DNA of 64,000 bases, from NCBI GenBank assembly GCA_027488845.1, contig JAIYBC010000028.1, positions 62,001 to 126,000 of the forward strand, read 5' to 3'. Position 1 is the first letter of the stretch. Each line of letters starts with the position of its first letter. Source of the DNA: Verrucomicrobiales bacterium (GTDB lineage Bacteria; Verrucomicrobiota; Verrucomicrobiia; Limisphaerales; UBA9464). This document shows positions 60,714 through 64,000 of the stretch, in pieces. A program made the position numbers and the translations under genes. Below the pieces are notes generated by a model that was given only the letters and a program-made list of their open reading frames with translations, made no database searches and was not told the origin of the DNA.

Positions 60714-62507
60714 ATGAGACTCCTCCGGGCCGTCCGCACGATCTGCCCTTGGCTCGCCGCCATGAATCTCGCCGCCGCCGAGGACGCGTTCCGTCACGGC
60801 CAGCCGGTGCCCGACGAGCGGCCCGCCGCGGCCTACGTCCCCGACCTCGCCGGCGCGACCCGCCGGGAGGGCGGTGGCCTGCGTGAGGTGGTCGAGCGAT
60901 ACCGCGAGGATCGCCAGGCCCTGCTCCGGTTCCATTCGGTGAGCGGCTCCGACCTGCAGCTCCGACGTCTTCTCGAGTTCGAGGAGGCCTGGGCCAAGGG
61001 GCTCGACTCGATGTCCTACGGGCCGCTGGGCTTGGAGGAACGCCTCGACTGGCATCTGCTCCGGGCCGAGGTCCGGCATGAGGCCGGCCTGCTCGCGCGT
61101 GCCCGGCAACGCAACACGGAGATGTCCGCGCTGCTGCCCTTCGCCGAGGACCTGGCCGGATTCCAGGAATCCCGCCGCCGCCTCCGGAGGCCGGATCCCG
61201 CCGCCGCCGCCGCCTCCCTCTCGCGGATCGCCGCCGCCGCGGATGCGGCGCGGAAATCGTTGTCCGGCGACGCCTCGAAGCCGGGCCGGATCGTCGCGTT
61301 GCGGGCCATCCGCCGGCTCGGGGATCTGGGACGGGAGCTCGACGACTGGTTCCGGTTCCACGACGGCTACGATCCCCTGTTCGGCTGGTGGGTCCGCGAG
61401 CCGAAGAAGCGGGTCGACGAGGCGCTGCGGGCGCACACGCGGTTCCTCCGGGAGACGGTGGTCGGCCAGAAGGAGGGCGCCGACGAACCCATCGTGGGCG
61501 ACCCGATCGGCGCAGAAGGCCTGCGGTTGGACCTGGAACATGAGCGGATCCCCTACACGCCGGAACAGCTCATCGCGATCGCCGAGAAGGAGTTCGCCTG
61601 GTGCGAGGCCGAGTGGCGGAAGGCCGCGCGGGACATGGGCCTGGGCGACGACTGGAAGTCGGCGCTGGAGAAGGTGAAGCAGGACCACGTCGCCCCGGGC
61701 GAACAGCCCGCGCTCATCGCGGACATGGCCTACGAGGCCGTGGAGTTCCTCGTGAAGCGCGACCTCATCACCGTGCCGCCGCACGCCATCGACACCTGGC
61801 GGATGTCGATGATGTCCCCCGAGCGCCAGAAGGTGAACCCGTTCTTCCTCGGCGGGGAGGTCATCCAGGTGTCGTTCCCGACCGACGCCATGGACCACGC
61901 CGGCAAGCTCGACAGCCTGCGCGCGAACAACCGGCACTTCTGCCGCGCGACCGTGCACCACGAGCTGATCCCGGGACACCATCTGCAGGGCTGGTACGCG
62001 GACCGCCACCACCCCCACCGCCAGATGTTCGGGACGCCCTTCTGGGTGGAGGGCTGGGCGTTGTGGTGGGAGATGCACCTCTGGGACCTCGGCTTCCCGC
62101 TGACCCCGGAGAACCGCGCGGGGATGCTGTTCTGGCGCACGCATCGATGCGCCCGGATCATCTTCTCGCTCAACTTCCACCTCGGGAAGTGGACCCCGGA
62201 GCAGTGCATCGACTTCCTCGAGGACCGCGTGGGCCACGACCGCCACACGGCCACCGGCGAAGTCCGGCGGTCCTTCAACGGCGACTACTCCCCGCTCTAC
62301 CAGGTCGGCTACATGATGGGCGCGATCCAGTTGCGGGCCCTCCACCGGGAACTCGTGGCCTCGGGACGCATGACCGAGAAACGGTTCCACGACTCGATCC
62401 TCGAAGGCGGCATGATGCCCATAGAACTGGTTCGGACGCGCCTGGTCGGGACGCCGCCGCCGAAGGACTTCCCGACCTCGTGGAGGTTCGCCGGCGAGAA
62501 GCCGTGA
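60714..62507 (+). CDS. DUF885 metallopeptidase-like protein
   Basis: The 597-residue protein has a signal peptide (LLRAVRTICPWLAAMNLAAAE). The helical DUF885 fold follows: RHEAGLLARARQRNTEMSALLPF, LEHERIPYTPEQLIAIAEKEFAWCEAEWRKAARDMGLGDDW. The zinc-type motif HELIPGHH near residue 416 (VHHELIPGHHLQGWYADRH) and a later Glu in FWVEGWALWWEM fit a metallopeptidase of the M32/DUF885 clan. The C-terminus YQVGYMMGAIQLRALHREL is conserved. It is probably a periplasmic carboxypeptidase. The start lies 146 bases from the divergent mtnP gene. Confidence 0.92.
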   Translation: MRLLRAVRTICPWLAAMNLAAAEDAFRHGQPVPDERPAAAYVPDLAGATRREGGGLREVVERYREDRQALLRFHSVSGSDLQLRRLLEFEEAWAKGLDSMSYGPLGLEERLDWHLLRAEVRHEAGLLARARQRNTEMSALLPFAEDLAGFQESRRRLRRPDPAAAAASLSRIAAAADAARKSLSGDASKPGRIVALRAIRRLGDLGRELDDWFRFHDGYDPLFGWWVREPKKRVDEALRAHTRFLRETVVGQKEGADEPIVGDPIGAEGLRLDLEHERIPYTPEQLIAIAEKEFAWCEAEWRKAARDMGLGDDWKSALEKVKQDHVAPGEQPALIADMAYEAVEFLVKRDLITVPPHAIDTWRMSMMSPERQKVNPFFLGGEVIQVSFPTDAMDHAGKLDSLRANNRHFCRATVHHELIPGHHLQGWYADRHHPHRQMFGTPFWVEGWALWWEMHLWDLGFPLTPENRAGMLFWRTHRCARIIFSLNFHLGKWTPEQCIDFLEDRVGHDRHTATGEVRRSFNGDYSPLYQVGYMMGAIQLRALHRELVASGRMTEKRFHDSILEGGMMPIELVRTRLVGTPPPKDFPTSWRFAGEKP

Positions 62508-62635
62508 CGGGCGGCGGAGACACGGATGGCACGGATCGGGGACCGGAACAAACGGTGCCGTTCGGTGTCCGCTTCCGCTGGGGGAAACCAACGGCTTGGC
62601 AACCGTGCGTGCCGATCCCTTCTGGGTCGCTCCGG

Positions 62636-64000
62636 CTATGGAACCGGGCGGCGGGGGAACCGGTAGATCGCGCGGTTCAGGCGGACCCACAGGTCGTCGC
62701 CCTGGAGCGAGATCTGGGAGACGAACGTGCTGTTCATGAGGGAACGCTTGAGGATCTTCCGGGTCCTGAGGTCCATCAGGGCGAGGTAGGACGGACCCCC
62801 GATCCACAGCCGGTCGCCATCCAACGCAACCGCCGTCACGGAGCCGATCGGCAGTCCCTCGCCGACGCCGAGATGGAAGCCGGTCCCGCCGCGACGCGGG
62901 AGGATGGAAAGGAAGGGTTCGCCCCGGTAGTTGGCGACGACATGCGGGGAGGTTCCGCAGACGATCCATTCCGGGTTCACGGCCATCGCCGCCGTCTCCG
63001 AGAACCGTTCCCGCTGCACCCGGTTCGTCCAGGATCCGGCGGTGCGGTCCAGTTCGAGAAGACCGAGGTCGTCGACGCCGACCCACAGCCGGTCGTCCCC
63101 GAACGACGCCAACGCATGGACCGGCCGCCGCGGGGCCCCGCGGCGCTCGGCCGGAAGGACGTCCGGGACGCTGCGGACCAGCTCCGGCGTGAAGGTCTCG
63201 ATCCGACCGGAACCGAGGTCGAGCCGGGAGACGCCTCCGGACTCCTTCGTCGCATAGCCGATCCACAGCTCGCGGCCCGAGGGGGAGAGGTGCAGTGCGG
63301 AGATCCGGTCGAAGAGCAGGCCGTCCTCGGAAGTGCGCCGACGGACCTGCCGGGTGCGCTTGTCGAACTCGACCAATCCCGCGCCGTCCGTGGCGATCCA
63401 CAGCGTGTCCACGGACTGTTCCATGGCCGTGGAGAGGAGGTCGTCCGGCACCCCGAGGAGGTTGGTGACGGAAGTGCCGCCGCCCACCGGGTGTTCGACC
63501 AGCTGATTGCAGGTGGCGATCCAGAGCCGGTCCCCGTCCGGACGGAACACGAACGGGCGATCCGGGACGAGGTGGGCCTTGGGGAGGTCGAGGAACTCCG
63601 GCTTCTCGACCATGGTACGGCCCAGTTGCCGGTGGCAGGCGCGGACCCGGTTCTCCGGGATCACGAAAGCCGGATACGGCCCCCACGGGCCTTGGCTGTC
63701 CATCGCGACGACCGGTTCGGGGATGTCCTTGAACCAGGCCATGGCCTCCTCGATGCGACCGGCGCCGACGAGGACGTATCCGATCCGCACCTTGTGGGCG
63801 GCTTCGAGCGGGACCGGGACGCCGGCGGCCCGCGCGGCGAGCAGCGCCTCTGTCGCCGGAAGGGAGAGATCGCGGAACCCGGGGGATTCGCTCGGTCCGA
63901 GATGCTCCCGGAGTTCGGCGTAGAACTTCCCCGGCGCAACGACGTTGGTGGGGTTCGCCCGGAGCTGGGTCAACGTCCGCACGAGCTCCGCCTGGATCGG
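62636..64000 (-). CDS. Beta-propeller sensor-like protein, partial (N-terminus outside window)
   Basis: At least 455 residues are visible; the frame stays open past the GTG listed at 63982 to the window edge, so the start is not seen. The first part is helical (AELVRTLTQLRANPTNVVAPGKFYAELREHLG). From about residue 130 of the listed ORF come repeated blades of the two-component-regulator propeller type: RPDGDRLWIATCNQLVEHPVGG, VDTLWIATDGAGLVEFDKRTRQV, RELWIGYATKESGGVSRLDLGSG, DDRLWVGVDDLGLLELDRTAG. No enzymatic motif is evident. It may be a sensor or a scaffold. Export cannot be judged. Confidence 0.75.
   Translation of the reverse strand, partial: PIQAELVRTLTQLRANPTNVVAPGKFYAELREHLGPSESPGFRDLSLPATEALLAARAAGVPVPLEAAHKVRIGYVLVGAGRIEEAMAWFKDIPEPVVAMDSQGPWGPYPAFVIPENRVRACHRQLGRTMVEKPEFLDLPKAHLVPDRPFVFRPDGDRLWIATCNQLVEHPVGGGTSVTNLLGVPDDLLSTAMEQSVDTLWIATDGAGLVEFDKRTRQVRRRTSEDGLLFDRISALHLSPSGRELWIGYATKESGGVSRLDLGSGRIETFTPELVRSVPDVLPAERRGAPRRPVHALASFGDDRLWVGVDDLGLLELDRTAGSWTNRVQRERFSETAAMAVNPEWIVCGTSPHVVANYRGEPFLSILPRRGGTGFHLGVGEGLPIGSVTAVALDGDRLWIGGPSYLALMDLRTRKILKRSLMNSTFVSQISLQGDDLWVRLNRAIYRFPRRPVP

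Overview
The window is high-GC bacterial chromosome, roughly two thirds GC by eye, with dense genes on both strands. It most likely comes from the phylum Verrucomicrobiota in the PVC superphylum. The evidence is a DUF1501 gene paired with a PSD1-type (DUF1549/DUF1553) gene, PVC-type dehydrogenase-like propeller proteins, prepilin-like proteins with an H-X9-DG tail, two PEP-CTERM proteins, a CotH-kinase protein and the verrucomicrobial SSDL..W-type surface module. I see no rRNA, tRNA, CRISPR array, phage or transposase gene. Most long entries in the ORF track are antisense or out-of-frame shadows created by the GC-rich third codon position.

Layout. 1-6.5 kb: a partial propeller/HEAT protein, an MlaE/MlaF-type ABC pair without MlaD, a GNAT acetyltransferase, an orphan PTS EIIC permease and a small lipoprotein. 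6.6-17 kb: an SGNH plus PVC-propeller fusion that ends early, an SRPBCC protein, a secreted PQQ-like propeller, then the DUF1501/PSD1 pair. 17.2-22.7 kb: surA-like and pdxA in the classical order, a PhoD phosphatase, a YaeQ-like protein and QueG. 22.7-27.9 kb: a two-component system (sensor kinase and OmpR-type regulator) divergent from a secreted EF-hand protein and a large CotH/lamin-tail protein. 28.2-33.8 kb: an aminotransferase, Hsp20, a membrane Ser/Thr kinase with a collagen-like extracellular insert, and a DusB-type tRNA-dihydrouridine synthase. 34.0-42.1 kb: a tightly packed six-gene minus-strand operon (sugar epimerase, C-methyltransferase-like, cephalosporin-hydroxylase-like, GT2, YfhO-like membrane protein, methyltransferase), divergent from a GmhA-like isomerase. 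It looks like a surface-glycan synthesis or modification locus.

42.2-54.8 kb: an enlarged secreted cyclophilin, DUF486, an unknown membrane protein, two prepilin-like proteins, a nucleotidyltransferase coupled to a serine hydrolase, trigger factor, the LemA-TPM-TPM trio, two PEP-CTERM proteins and an FmdB-like zinc ribbon protein. 55-64 kb: an RhlE-type RNA helicase with an RG/G-rich tail, an Lhr-family DNA helicase, MTA phosphorylase, a DUF885 metallopeptidase-like protein and a partial beta-propeller protein.

The most interesting groups are the two-component/EF-hand/CotH locus with shared Gly/Pro-rich segments, the collagen-insert receptor kinase and the glycan operon. An inverted-repeat intergenic element with degenerate relatives elsewhere in the window is also notable. 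All functional calls come from reading motifs, because no database search was possible.
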